A DNA stretch of 64,000 nucleotides, taken from Gemmatimonadota bacterium. Its GTDB lineage: Bacteria; Latescibacterota; UBA2968. The position numbers and the translations under genes were made by a program. The DNA lies in NCBI GenBank assembly GCA_026705765.1, contig JAPPAB010000055.1, positions 1 through 64,000 on the forward strand, in the 5' to 3' direction. The notes below the pieces were generated by a model that saw only the letters and a program-made list of their open reading frames with translations, made no database searches and had not been told where the DNA came from. Of this stretch, positions 7,622 to 16,716 are shown one piece after another; position 1 is the stretch's first letter; the number at the start of each line of letters is the position of its first letter.

Positions 7622-9025
7622 TTAGCCACTGCGCAAACGCCACAAATAAGCCACCACACAGCAGGCAATACCCATAGGGAAAAACAAAGTAATCGCATTG
7701 GTGATGCGCACAGACAAAGGCATATCGCGAGCACCGTATTTGTCGCGCGCAAAATCCGTCCAATCAGCCATCGTGCGATTGCGCACCTCGGCATCTGCCC
7801 ATGATTGCTCCAACTCCAGTGCTTCGGCCTCTGAAATGGGTACAGATGACAGCACCTTGCGTTCTTTTTCTGACACCCCATCCACCATCGCGTCCTTCCA
7901 GGCAGCTTGCAATGCCCGCTGTGAGTCAATGACCATCACGCCGATCAAATCGTTCAACACGCGCCAGCGCCCGCTACCCAATTCAGCATCGTATATCAAA
8001 TCAGAACGCCATTCAAAGGGATTTAACGTCACCGCAGCATCACTTTGATAGCGCGTGTACAGATCCGGCAATACGGTAAATCGATTCAACTGCTTATTGA
8101 CAGGACCGCCCAGCGCACCCTTTTTTAAAAACCAGAGCTTCTGCCCTGCATCGGACATCACAAACTCCAAAAACGCCTGTGCCACCTCCAGATTTGGCGC
8201 ACCCTTTAATATGGCAATGCCATCGGGATTGACAATGGTCAAATTGTCGGGCATCACAAAGCCCACGTATTCATCGCCCACTTCTGCGACCTGTGCCCAT
8301 GCATAAAAGTCGATGGACAAACCGTAAGCCACTTCGCCCACAGCGACTTCCTTTGGAGCATAAGAGCCACCCTGCCCAAAATTTCGCACATTGGCCCCCA
8401 TTGTAGTAATCACTTCCCATCCCCTTTCCCAGCCATAAGCCTGCAAAATCAATTCATAAGCCATGTGAACGCTGCCACTCTTGCGCGGATCGCCCGAACC
8501 GACCCACGAAAACAACTCCGGCGCGCCCAAATCTGCCCAGGTTTGGGGAATGGGCAAATTCAAAATGTCAAGTACGCGCCGATTGTACACAATGCCAAAA
8601 CCCGACAGCGTTGCACCATACCATTGATAGGCAGAATCGTAAAGCGGAACCCCCCCAATCTGCGCGGGCAATCGATTGAGCGCGGCATCGGACAACCGAT
8701 AGGGCTGACACAGCCCGCGCTCAGACAAATCCACATAAGGCGCAGTGCCTCCGCCAAAAAAGATATCGATGCCAATGCCCTCGGGCGACCGCCCAAATTC
8801 CGATTTGATATAACGCAAAATCGAACTCGTCCCCCCCCCGATATCGAGCCATTCTACCCGCACATCTCGCCCTGTGGTCTTTTGATAAAAAGCCACAAAA
8901 GCCGACTCAAACTCGTTTTGAATCTCATCTGAATGTGGCGACATCAGCACCAATTGATCGGCATTGCATGGAAAAACCAGCAACCCGATAAGAGCAAAAT
9001 GAAAAATGGCATAGTAAGATTTCAT
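7622..9025 (-). CDS. ABC transporter substrate-binding protein with C-terminal membrane anchor
   Basis: 467 residues. An N-terminal signal sequence (to about C20-A22) is followed by a type-2 periplasmic binding fold of the Fe(III)-binding/AfuA class (D-I-F-F-G-G-G-T-A-P-Y, G-F-G-I-V-Y-N-R-R, N-P-D-G-I-A-I-L-K-G-A-P-N). Unusually, about 130 extra residues follow the lobe and end in a hydrophobic helix (I-T-L-F-F-P-M-G-I-A-C-C-V-V-A-Y-L) plus a short basic tail. The protein is therefore probably tethered to the inner membrane. It is the first gene of the importer operon; only a weak ribosome-binding site is visible. Confidence 0.87.
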   Translation of the reverse strand: MKSYYAIFHFALIGLLVFPCNADQLVLMSPHSDEIQNEFESAFVAFYQKTTGRDVRVEWLDIGGGTSSILRYIKSEFGRSPEGIGIDIFFGGGTAPYVDLSERGLCQPYRLSDAALNRLPAQIGGVPLYDSAYQWYGATLSGFGIVYNRRVLDILNLPIPQTWADLGAPELFSWVGSGDPRKSGSVHMAYELILQAYGWERGWEVITTMGANVRNFGQGGSYAPKEVAVGEVAYGLSIDFYAWAQVAEVGDEYVGFVMPDNLTIVNPDGIAILKGAPNLEVAQAFLEFVMSDAGQKLWFLKKGALGGPVNKQLNRFTVLPDLYTRYQSDAAVTLNPFEWRSDLIYDAELGSGRWRVLNDLIGVMVIDSQRALQAAWKDAMVDGVSEKERKVLSSVPISEAEALELEQSWADAEVRNRTMADWTDFARDKYGARDMPLSVRITNAITLFFPMGIACCVVAYLWRLRSG

Positions 9026-9098
9026 AACCGTTGACCCCGTATGTTTAGGGTAAAAAGTATATAGTATGTGCCTTCTGGTGTGTCAACGTCTTTTTAAA

Positions 9099-9129
9099 TA
9101 AAAAAAGCACTCTAAATATAGAGTGCTTT
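9099..9129 (-). terminator. rho-independent terminator of the propeller gene
   Basis: Stem AGCACTCTA (9106-9114) pairs with TAGAGTGCT (9119-9127) around AATA. Read on the minus strand it is followed by a T-rich tract (complement of 9091-9105). It sits about 60 bases after the stop of the gene at 9191-10372. Confidence 0.85.
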
Positions 9130-9190
9130 GCTTGCAGACTTATTCCCGCTCGCCCTTAAAATCTGTTTCCTCTGGCGATGGGATAAACAG

Positions 9191-10372
9191 TTAATCAGAC
9201 GTTTCAATCCGCCCAATTCGATTCCCCTCTGAATCGATGATCCAGACAACACCTCTGGAATCAACACGCAAGTTTTTGACCTCAACATCATCATCGGAAA
9301 TCTCATAGAGCGTAAACGTTGTATCTTGCAAACTAAAACTGGTCAGCCATCCCGACGATTGTCCACCGATCCACACGCGATCATTCGAATCGACCTGCAA
9401 AGCATGTGGAGATTCCATCTTTTCGGGAAACCGGAAATAACGCGTTTGCCTGGTGATAGAATCAAACATGCCCAGCCTCGTCGAATCCGTATCCGTAAAC
9501 CACATCTTCCCCACTGAATCCAATCCCATTTGCCCAATAGCAAAACCACTATCTGGAAGCGAATAGGTGGTAATCTCTTCAGTATCGGGATCGAGCATAC
9601 CCAACTGACTTTGTTCGTGATTGACGAACCAGACCCGCCCGCCATCATCTATCTGAAGCGAACCAAGCGCGACATCTTGTTCACCAACTGAAAATTCTTC
9701 TATCGTCTCGGTGACGGGATCCAGTCGGGCAATGCGGTCGGCTCCACTCTCGATAAACCAGAGCTTCCATTGATCGTCAAATTGCAAACTCACTGGCCGA
9801 CTGCCCGGAGTCGGAACTGTGAACTCCTGAATTTCATCGGAGAAGGGATCCAGGAGTCCAATGCGGTTGGCGGCAATTTCTGAAAACCAGACGTGTCCCT
9901 GGCTGTCGAGGGCAATACTGTGTGGTTGCGCACCCGGCGTGTTCAAAGAAAATCGGCGAATCATATCTGTGCGCGGCTCTAATCGGCCAATCGCATTGGC
10001 CCCCATCTCTGTAAACCATATATACCCTCGCGGGTCAATTGCCAGATCATTTGGCCGGCTATTCGCCGTCAAAAGCTCAAAAAATTTGATCTCAGCAGAA
10101 GCTTCTTGCGCCTCGACTTCCTCGGTGACGGGTTCAGAAGTATCTTCCTGATTGTACGCACTGGCAAAAATGATAAGATCTTTGAAATTAACCACGCCAT
10201 CCGGGTGCAAATCATACTTCGCATCATTTGTACCAAAGGCTTCGGTCAGAGCCAAAAGATCTTGCAGATCAACGACGCCATTATCGTCAAAATCAATATC
10301 GACATCTGATTGCGCATATCCCGAAAGGGGAAAAAGCACGACCAGCATCATATAGAAAACGTTTCGATACAT
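9191..10372 (-). CDS. secreted Vgb/SMP-30-like beta-propeller with N-terminal EF-hand/dockerin-like repeats
   Basis: 393 residues from an ATG at 10372 behind GGAGG; the frame extends upstream but no ribosome-binding site supports a longer form. A signal peptide ends near S-G-Y-A-Q-S. Two calcium-loop repeats follow (D-F-D-D-N-G-V-V-D-L-Q-D-L and D-L-H-P-D-G-V-V-N-F-K-D-L). After an acidic linker there are about six to seven blade repeats with the pattern P-x-x-(L/I)-x-(L/V)-D-x-x-G-x-(V/I)-W-F-(T/S)-E...N-x-I-G-x-L-(D/E)-P, as in virginiamycin B lyase-type propellers. The fold is clear; a lyase activity is not implied. It has its own promoter and terminator. Confidence 0.85.
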   Translation of the reverse strand: MYRNVFYMMLVVLFPLSGYAQSDVDIDFDDNGVVDLQDLLALTEAFGTNDAKYDLHPDGVVNFKDLIIFASAYNQEDTSEPVTEEVEAQEASAEIKFFELLTANSRPNDLAIDPRGYIWFTEMGANAIGRLEPRTDMIRRFSLNTPGAQPHSIALDSQGHVWFSEIAANRIGLLDPFSDEIQEFTVPTPGSRPVSLQFDDQWKLWFIESGADRIARLDPVTETIEEFSVGEQDVALGSLQIDDGGRVWFVNHEQSQLGMLDPDTEEITTYSLPDSGFAIGQMGLDSVGKMWFTDTDSTRLGMFDSITRQTRYFRFPEKMESPHALQVDSNDRVWIGGQSSGWLTSFSLQDTTFTLYEISDDDVEVKNLRVDSRGVVWIIDSEGNRIGRIETSD

Positions 10373-10517
10373 TGAGCCTCCACAACAGTACCGATAATGG
10401 CTCCCCGTACCATGTGTACTGTCGGAATATGGCTTGATGCGATGTGGTGGCTCTCGGTGTACACATAACCCGTGCTTATAGAGAACCCACAAAAAATAAA
10501 TACTCTTCCAAAAAATA

Positions 10518-10546
10518 TATCTATGATAATACGCACCATTTGTCAA
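10518..10546 (-). promoter_or_regulatory. sigma70-like promoter for the propeller gene
   Basis: On the minus strand TTGACA (complement of 10541-10546) and TAGATA (complement of 10518-10523) are separated by 17 bases. The resulting leader would be about 135 bases and contains a 7-bp hairpin, ACAGTAC with GTACTGT, just before the GGAGG site. Confidence 0.6.
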
Positions 10547-10603
10547 GCATTTTCTACAATTTCAAGTGGTACAAACGCCTTATTATACAAGATATAGACA
10601 CTT

Positions 10604-11899
10604 TTACATCTCTCTCAGCATATCGATCGTCGCCGTTTTAATCATATCTTCACACGCCGCACCTATCATTAATGTTCCATAATACTTAAAAGCTTGATCG
10701 ACTTCATATCCACCAACGGGATAGGCATCGGCAGTCGGAACATACCCAACACACCCATTGGTATATCCCAGGGCGATCGTTCTATCAAAAGGAGAAGCAT
10801 CATCTAAAAACAACTGGTAATCGACAAACATCTCCCCCGGATACCCCACTACTGCCAAATTGCCAATATGTATGGTCTGAATCTCAAACGACTCTGTTGG
10901 ACTTCCGCCTCTTCTCGCAGCCTGCACATAATCCTTTGCCCACCCGACCATCCCCTCGTATTGTTGTCGGCGTCGATAGGGCGTTATACTTTTGTCCTCT
11001 CGCACGCGTTGCAAATTCGCTGTGGCATCTGCAAGTGCCTGCTCTGCTTCATCGATATCGGGTATCATAAGAGGCAATTCGACAACCCGATTATTCACCG
11101 CCAGCACATCGCCCTCCAGTCTCTCGGCATACAACGCAGCCGTCACGGTTGCTGCGCCCAGGCGCGTACCCAACAACTCGCACCCCTCAAACTTCCCGTC
11201 CTTAGGAGAACAGTTGATATCTCCACAACAACCCTGCAAAAACAGAGGCATTGCCAGATTATCCCGCACAAACTGCGCGGCATATCCCGGAAACTCTGCA
11301 CTGATCGATAACAAATTCAAATTCACGGGATGCGCCGCAGTCGCAAATACAACAGCCACAGGCACATCGCTTGCTGTATCCACGCGCACCACATCGACCC
11401 AGGGAGCTTCGGGGCCTTTGGGATGATGCCCCAGCACAATGCGCCCATCGCGCATCTCTCTGCGGTTATGGGCAATACGCACGGGTGCTCGTCCCTGCGA
11501 AAGCCATGCGGGTATCGCCCCTTCTGACGCCATTTTAATTGCGCCAACGACCTTGCGACACAGCACATCTTCATAAGCTGCATCGCGGTCGCCCATACAC
11601 CGGAAAGCCATCACAGAGGGTCCCGAATGGGAATGAGATCCATTGAGCAAAATATGTCCCCCTGGAATCCCGACGGAATGCTCAACCATCTCCCGAATCC
11701 GAGTGACCAGATCCGGTGCAAAACTGATCACATCGGCCCCTACAATTGCGACCTGCGTCTTACCGTCATCCAGCACCAGCGCCCTGGCGTACAACTCGTC
11801 GTGTATCGCCTCAGATGGCCCTCCGCGCGCGGCAAACCCACACATCGAAACGCCCACCGGCGGCGTAATATTCACCTCTGAAATCCCCGCTTTTATCAT
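10604..11899 (-). CDS. neutral/alkaline ceramidase-like protein
   Basis: 431 residues. The start follows an AAAGGGA site. The N-terminus (A-G-x-S-E-V-N-I-T-P-P-V-G) and the metal-site motif N-G-S-H-S-H-S-G-P at about 85-93 match the neutral/alkaline non-lysosomal ceramidase N-terminal domain. Further conserved parts are A-A-H-P-V-N, F-L-Q-G-C-C-G-D-I-N and G-Y-T-N-G-C-V-G-Y-V-P. It is shorter than full neutral ceramidases, lacks their C-terminal immunoglobulin-like domain and has no signal peptide, so the true substrate may not be ceramide. It follows the epimerase gene by 20 bases in the same operon. Confidence 0.8.
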   Translation of the reverse strand: MIKAGISEVNITPPVGVSMCGFAARGGPSEAIHDELYARALVLDDGKTQVAIVGADVISFAPDLVTRIREMVEHSVGIPGGHILLNGSHSHSGPSVMAFRCMGDRDAAYEDVLCRKVVGAIKMASEGAIPAWLSQGRAPVRIAHNRREMRDGRIVLGHHPKGPEAPWVDVVRVDTASDVPVAVVFATAAHPVNLNLLSISAEFPGYAAQFVRDNLAMPLFLQGCCGDINCSPKDGKFEGCELLGTRLGAATVTAALYAERLEGDVLAVNNRVVELPLMIPDIDEAEQALADATANLQRVREDKSITPYRRRQQYEGMVGWAKDYVQAARRGGSPTESFEIQTIHIGNLAVVGYPGEMFVDYQLFLDDASPFDRTIALGYTNGCVGYVPTADAYPVGGYEVDQAFKYYGTLMIGAACEDMIKTATIDMLREM

Positions 11900-11919
11900 G
11901 TTATATCCCTTTCACACGC

Positions 11920-12927
11920 CTAAAATTTCCCTGTCCTCGACTCGTACTTGGTCGGCTTGCCCAGCGTGCGTCCATCACTCATAACCCAGTGTGCAACCCA
12001 CGAGACAATTTCTTCAACGGGAACCCACGGCGATCCCATCTCCTCAAACAGCACCCCTGCATCGCCCAACAATGCCGTCTCGCGCTCTTCGCCTTCAAAC
12101 ACGGGATCAATATCCAAATACTCGCCCAATTGCAAAGCCAAATCGCGCACCGACAACACATCCCTACCCGTCATATTCACCACCCGTGCAGGACATGCAC
12201 AAAGCGGAAACATCTGCGCCAAATACGCATTCGCATCGCCCTGCCATATCTGATTGACATGGCCCATAGACAGATCAATAGGCGTCTCGGATTTTATCTT
12301 CTCAGCAATATCCAGAATAATGCCATAGCGCAACTCCGTCGCGTAAAACAAACGCACAATTGCCAGAGGCGTTTGATTCTCTTTGCAATAAAACTCGGCA
12401 AGCCGTTCACCGCCCAGCCGGGACATGGCGTATTCGCCAATCGGATTGACAGCAGCATCCTCCTGAGCACCCGAACCCGTCACCGAAGCAAACTCGTAAA
12501 CATTGCCAGAAGATACATAAACAATGCGCGAATCAGGAAATTGTTGCATGACTTTTGCGGGCAATACCGCATTCATCGCCCAGGTCAACGGCTCATTGCC
12601 CGTAGCTCCAAACTTATGCCCGGCCATCAAATAGAGATACGGCACGCGAGGCAACTGCGCCAGCCCCTCATCGTCCATCAAATCGCACTTAATCGTCGCA
12701 ATACCTCGCGCCTCCAGATCATCGCGATCCAGCGGATTGGAAAACCGCGACACGCCAATCACCTCATCTGCGCCAGCGCGCAGTAGCAACTCTGCCAAAG
12801 TCGGTCCCATCTTTCCCGCGATACCCAAAATCATCACGGGACCATCTAACTTTGACACAGCCTCGACCACCTCGGGTGAAGGGGTCGTCATCTGATCGAT
12901 CAACTCCTCTTCTGTTTTAATTGCCAT
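11920..12927 (-). CDS. NAD(P)-dependent epimerase/dehydratase-family protein
   Basis: About 335 residues from the ATG at 12927, chosen because GGAGAG lies just before it; an ATG 15 bases upstream overlaps that site. It has an extended short-chain dehydrogenase fold with the dinucleotide-binding motif G-I-A-G-K-M-G near residues 34-40, an acidic D-L-M-D-D turn, the catalytic S-S-G-N-V-Y strand and a Tyr in G-E-Y-A-M-S-R. The usual Y-x-x-x-K lysine is replaced by Arg, so catalysis may differ. The C-terminal half resembles sugar-nucleotide epimerases. It is the first gene of a two-gene minus operon with the ceramidase-like gene. Substrate unknown. Confidence 0.78.
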   Translation of the reverse strand: MAIKTEEELIDQMTTPSPEVVEAVSKLDGPVMILGIAGKMGPTLAELLLRAGADEVIGVSRFSNPLDRDDLEARGIATIKCDLMDDEGLAQLPRVPYLYLMAGHKFGATGNEPLTWAMNAVLPAKVMQQFPDSRIVYVSSGNVYEFASVTGSGAQEDAAVNPIGEYAMSRLGGERLAEFYCKENQTPLAIVRLFYATELRYGIILDIAEKIKSETPIDLSMGHVNQIWQGDANAYLAQMFPLCACPARVVNMTGRDVLSVRDLALQLGEYLDIDPVFEGEERETALLGDAGVLFEEMGSPWVPVEEIVSWVAHWVMSDGRTLGKPTKYESRTGKF

Positions 12928-13020
12928 CGTCGTTCTCTCCATTCTATTCTCTTGACTTCTATCCCATCAAATAATAGGTTTGGGTCACAACCATAACAAA
13001 CCTCAAACCACAACAGATTT

Positions 13021-14796
13021 ATGACCTTTATCAAACAAATCTACGACCTGCTCGAAGGTCGCCGTCTCCTTATGGCATGCTGCATCGCCTGTGGGTTTAT
13101 CTTTGCAGCGGCCAATCTCATCCCACCATTGCTCATCCGCAGACTCATCCAGTGGCTCACCGAAGCAAAACCCGTAGGAGACCTCATAGAAGTCAGCCTC
13201 TTACTCCTTGGGATTTACCTGCTTCGCGGCGTTTCCCGTTATGGTTATGGCTTCTTTTCTCACGTCACCGCCTATCGCGTGATGCACGCGCTTATGACGC
13301 GCGTGTACAAGCACCTGCAAAACCTGTCCCACAGCTTTTTCAATCGCCAGCGCACCGGCAATCTCATGGCCCGCTCCATCAACGACATCGAAGCCATCGA
13401 AGACTTTATTGCACACGGCATACCCGAAACCGCGCTCGCCACGGTTATCCCCATATCCATGGTCGCCGTACTCTTTTACCTCAATCCAGAACTCGCCCTC
13501 ATCGCCATATTGCCCATTCCGCCCACGGCATTTCTCGTATATCGCTATGTATCCAAAGTGCGCGCCATGTGGCATGCGGTGCGCGAACGGCTCGCTGAAC
13601 TCGCCGCCCTCGTACAGGATAACATGTCGGGCATTGCCGTCATCAAATCATTTGCCCGCGAACGGGAATGCGCCCGCAAGGTAACCCACCGCAGCGCCAC
13701 CTTTCACGACCGCCTGATCAAAGCCAATACAGTTTCGCTTCTGCCCGCTGGCATCATCGAAGCCACGGGTGGACTGGGCATTGTACTCGTTATCTGGAGC
13801 GGTGGCAACATGGCCCTCAGCGGCAGCATCTCGGTAGCTGATCTATTTGTCTTCATCGTCTATATGGGCCACATCTACCAGCCTTTTTTGCAACTGGCAT
13901 CTTTTAACGACGTATTGCAAAAAGCCGCCGCCAGCACAGACCGCGTTTTTCAACTCCTCGCCATCCGTCCGGAAATTACCGACGCGCCTGATGTCACCGT
14001 GCCCAAAACCATCACATGGGATGTTCATATTGACGCACTCACCTTCGGCTATGATCCCAACACACCCGTCTTGCACGACATCGACCTGTACATTGGCGAA
14101 GGAGATATCCTCGCACTCGTCGGGCCCACGGGAGCCGGCAAATCAACCCTTGCCAACCTCTTGCCCCGATTTTATGACCCCCAACAGGGCGCGATTCGCA
14201 TTGGCGGACATGACCTGCGCGACCTACCCCTCTCTTTTGTGCGCCAAAACATCGCCTCAGTCCTTCAAGACGTCTTCTTATTTCACGGCACAGTATATGA
14301 AAATCTGATCTTCGGTCATCCAGATGCGACCGAGCGCACGGTAAAAGAAGCCGCACAAGCAGCCAATGCCCACGCCTTCATCCGCGACCTGCCCAAAGGA
14401 TATGACACCGTGATTGGAGAACGCGGCGTGCGCTTATCTGGCGGCGAAAAACAACGCCTCTCCATAGCCCGAGCACTGCTTAAGGACGCCCCCATTCTCA
14501 TCCTTGATGAAGCCACATCCTCTGTTGACGTCGAAACCGAGACACTGATTCAAGAAGCCCTTTATCGCCTCACGCAAAACCGCACCACCCTCGTCATTGC
14601 CCATCGCCTCTCCACTGTGCGCCGGTCGCCCACCATTGCTGTAATCAACGAAGGCCGCGTAGTCGAAACGGGCAACCACCGTTCCCTCATCAACCGCGAT
14701 GGACTCTATGCGCGCATGGTACGGGCGCAAGACCTCACGCGCAATGGAGAAATGCTATCGCGAGTTGCGACCCGCGAGTCGCAGGTCGCGGATTGA
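13021..14796 (+). CDS. ABC exporter, fused permease-ATPase (MsbA-like)
   Basis: 591 residues: six transmembrane helices (about 1-310), then a nucleotide-binding domain with Walker A G-P-T-G-A-G-K-S-T (368-376), signature L-S-G-G-E-K-Q-R (about 472-479), Walker B I-L-I-L-D-E-A-T-S-S-V-D and the H-loop in A-H-R-L-S-T. This is a homodimer-type half transporter of the MsbA/multidrug class that exports lipids or hydrophobic compounds across the inner membrane. It is divergent from the epimerase operon and convergent with the DASS transporter, so apparently monocistronic. Substrate not assignable. Confidence 0.92.
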   Translation: MTFIKQIYDLLEGRRLLMACCIACGFIFAAANLIPPLLIRRLIQWLTEAKPVGDLIEVSLLLLGIYLLRGVSRYGYGFFSHVTAYRVMHALMTRVYKHLQNLSHSFFNRQRTGNLMARSINDIEAIEDFIAHGIPETALATVIPISMVAVLFYLNPELALIAILPIPPTAFLVYRYVSKVRAMWHAVRERLAELAALVQDNMSGIAVIKSFARERECARKVTHRSATFHDRLIKANTVSLLPAGIIEATGGLGIVLVIWSGGNMALSGSISVADLFVFIVYMGHIYQPFLQLASFNDVLQKAAASTDRVFQLLAIRPEITDAPDVTVPKTITWDVHIDALTFGYDPNTPVLHDIDLYIGEGDILALVGPTGAGKSTLANLLPRFYDPQQGAIRIGGHDLRDLPLSFVRQNIASVLQDVFLFHGTVYENLIFGHPDATERTVKEAAQAANAHAFIRDLPKGYDTVIGERGVRLSGGEKQRLSIARALLKDAPILILDEATSSVDVETETLIQEALYRLTQNRTTLVIAHRLSTVRRSPTIAVINEGRVVETGNHRSLINRDGLYARMVRAQDLTRNGEMLSRVATRESQVAD

Positions 14797-14809
14797 CGCT
14801 ACCTCCCGC

Positions 14810-16318
14810 CTATTGAATCTTTGCCCAATCGGGCATCACCCCGAGTTCAATACCCAGCACAACGCGACCAACAACAGCAATCGCAGCAGTAATCATCACC
14901 GCCCCAACCAAATTCAACCCCACGCCCACACGCGCCATATCGCGCATAGAAATTCTATCCGTGCCAAACACAATTGCATTGGGTGGCGTGGCTACCGGCA
15001 ACATAAACGCACACGAACACGACAATGTGGCTGGAATCATCAGCAACAATGGATTGAGACCCACAGCCACAGACAACGCCGCCAAAACCGGAAGAAACAT
15101 CTCTGCCGTTGCCGTATTGGAAGTCAACTCTGTCAAAAAGGTCATCATCACACACAAACCACCCACCAAAAATAGAGGATGCAAGCGCCCCATACCCTCC
15201 AACTGCTGCGCGCACCAGAGCGACAACCCCGACTCCTTAAACCCACTTGCCAGAGCAAATCCACCGCCAATCAGCAAAACAATATGCCAGGGCACATTGC
15301 CAGCCGTTTGCCAATCCATCACCCTGGACCTCGCGCCATCTCGCGCGGGTACGACAAACAAAATCAAAGCCATTGCCATAGCAACCGACCCATCGGTTAT
15401 CAATCCGCCAGATTCTAAAAACTGAGACCAGCCCGGCAGCGTCCAATCGCCAATTTGAATGGGGCGTCTCGACAACCACAACAGCGCCAACAACACAAAA
15501 TCGGCCAGCACCACCTTCTCGGCAAATGACATTGGCCCCAACTCGGCATATTGCGCGCGCACCACGCTCAGATCAATATCATCGCCGCGACCGCGAATGC
15601 CAAAAACAAGGCAAAGCGCACCCCACGCACAAACGAGCATCACACATGCCAGAGGCAGAGCAAACGCAAACCACGTCGCAAACGAAATCTCGGGAACCTC
15701 TGAAAAATGAATCGATAAAATTCTCACAAAAGACAAATTGGTCGGCGTACCCACAAGCGTCGCGCTCCCACCAATTGAAGCCGCATAAGCCACCCCCAGA
15801 AACACCGCCGTGCCAAAAGAACCCGTTGCCACGCCCTGCTCTTCCATCCTGACCACAATTGCAAGCGCAATAGGCACCATCATCATCGTTGTCGCCGTAT
15901 TGGAAATCCACATGGACAAAAACGCCGTCACCAGCATAAAACCCGTCAGAATACACCGGGGACACCCCCCAAAAAGGAGCAACAAGCGAAGGGCAATTCG
16001 CCGATGTAAATTCCAGCGCTGCATGCCCAAAGCCACCATAAAACCACCGACAAACAAAAAGATAATGTGATTCAAATAAAGTGGCGCAACCTCTTGCCCG
16101 CTCATAATACCCAGCAGGGGAAACAGCACCACGGGCAACAGTGCCGTCGCAGCCAAAGGCACGGCCTCTGTCATCCACCAAATCGCCATCCAGCAGGCCA
16201 CACCAGCCGTATGTGTCACCTCCGGATGTCCCGGCTTGAGATCCCCAAAGACTATAACTCCCAGCCCAATCACCGGACCGAGCCACAGCCCCCAGCGTTC
16301 TATTTTTTTATTCAGCAT
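14810..16318 (-). CDS. DASS/SLC13-family sodium:carboxylate symporter
   Basis: 502 residues with about twelve hydrophobic segments and both family S-N-T motifs, which lie in the two helical-hairpin repeats that bind Na+ and substrate: I-S-N-T-A-T-T-M-M-M near 135 and T-S-N-T-A-T-A-E-M near 400. The conserved P-T-N segment in G-T-P-T-N-L is also present. Members import succinate, malate, citrate or sulfate with Na+, which fits the sodium economy of this genome. The gene runs convergently towards the MsbA-like gene with a 13-base gap. Confidence 0.9.
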   Translation of the reverse strand: MLNKKIERWGLWLGPVIGLGVIVFGDLKPGHPEVTHTAGVACWMAIWWMTEAVPLAATALLPVVLFPLLGIMSGQEVAPLYLNHIIFLFVGGFMVALGMQRWNLHRRIALRLLLLFGGCPRCILTGFMLVTAFLSMWISNTATTMMMVPIALAIVVRMEEQGVATGSFGTAVFLGVAYAASIGGSATLVGTPTNLSFVRILSIHFSEVPEISFATWFAFALPLACVMLVCAWGALCLVFGIRGRGDDIDLSVVRAQYAELGPMSFAEKVVLADFVLLALLWLSRRPIQIGDWTLPGWSQFLESGGLITDGSVAMAMALILFVVPARDGARSRVMDWQTAGNVPWHIVLLIGGGFALASGFKESGLSLWCAQQLEGMGRLHPLFLVGGLCVMMTFLTELTSNTATAEMFLPVLAALSVAVGLNPLLLMIPATLSCSCAFMLPVATPPNAIVFGTDRISMRDMARVGVGLNLVGAVMITAAIAVVGRVVLGIELGVMPDWAKIQ

Positions 16319-16474
16319 ATCTTCTCCATGATTACATCTTTTAGAGAATCAACAATATACACCATAACACAAAAAGACAAAACTCGTTTGAACCAACAAA
16401 AAATCACACCATTCGGGAACCTTTCCAGCCCTTAAAAGTAAAAGAATATGCGACAAAGCGTGTCGCAAAAATAT

Positions 16475-16511
16475 CGGCGTTGACTCCTATACCCCGGCTG
16501 AGTCAACGCCG
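16475..16511. repeat. perfect 12-bp inverted repeat
   Basis: CGGCGTTGACTC (16475-16486) pairs exactly with GAGTCAACGCCG (16500-16511) around a 13-base loop. No strong T-tract follows, so it is not an obvious terminator. It could be an RNA hairpin or a protein-binding palindrome. Confidence 0.7.
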
Positions 16512-16575
16512 TTACTCTTTCTTGGAACTCTTTTCTGTACAAATGCGTCTAATCCGGTACCATGCAACATCCCTT

Positions 16576-16620
16576 GAGGCGCTGGTTATTCCCTCCCGAC
16601 CGGCGCCTCTTTATTTTTAT
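16576..16620 (+). terminator. hairpin H1 with C-rich loop and plus-strand T-tract
   Basis: A 10-bp stem, GAGGCGCTGG with CCGGCGCCTC (one G-U pair), encloses a 14-base loop containing TCCCTCCCGA. TTTATTTTTAT follows, so it can terminate plus-strand transcription. Confidence 0.6.
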
Positions 16621-16624
16621 AAAT

Positions 16625-16665
16625 AAAAAAGCCTTTGAGGGCTCCCTCCCGACACCCTCAAAGGC
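16625..16665 (-). terminator. hairpin H2 with C-rich loop and minus-strand T-tract
   Basis: A perfect 11-bp stem, GCCTTTGAGGG (16631-16641) with CCCTCAAAGGC (16655-16665), closes a 13-base loop CTCCCTCCCGACA. Six A precede it, giving a T-tract on the minus strand. Confidence 0.65.
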
Positions 16666-16716
16666 GTCATACTGTTGCTACAAAAGCAAAATAAATTCCA
16701 AAAATAACCCTGTCAA

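Noticed and set aside
14762-14796. Short G/C repeats (variants of CGCGAGTCGC) at the 3' end of the MsbA-like gene
   Set aside because: Within coding sequence, imperfect and without T-tract. Looks like local codon-level repetition, not an element I can name.
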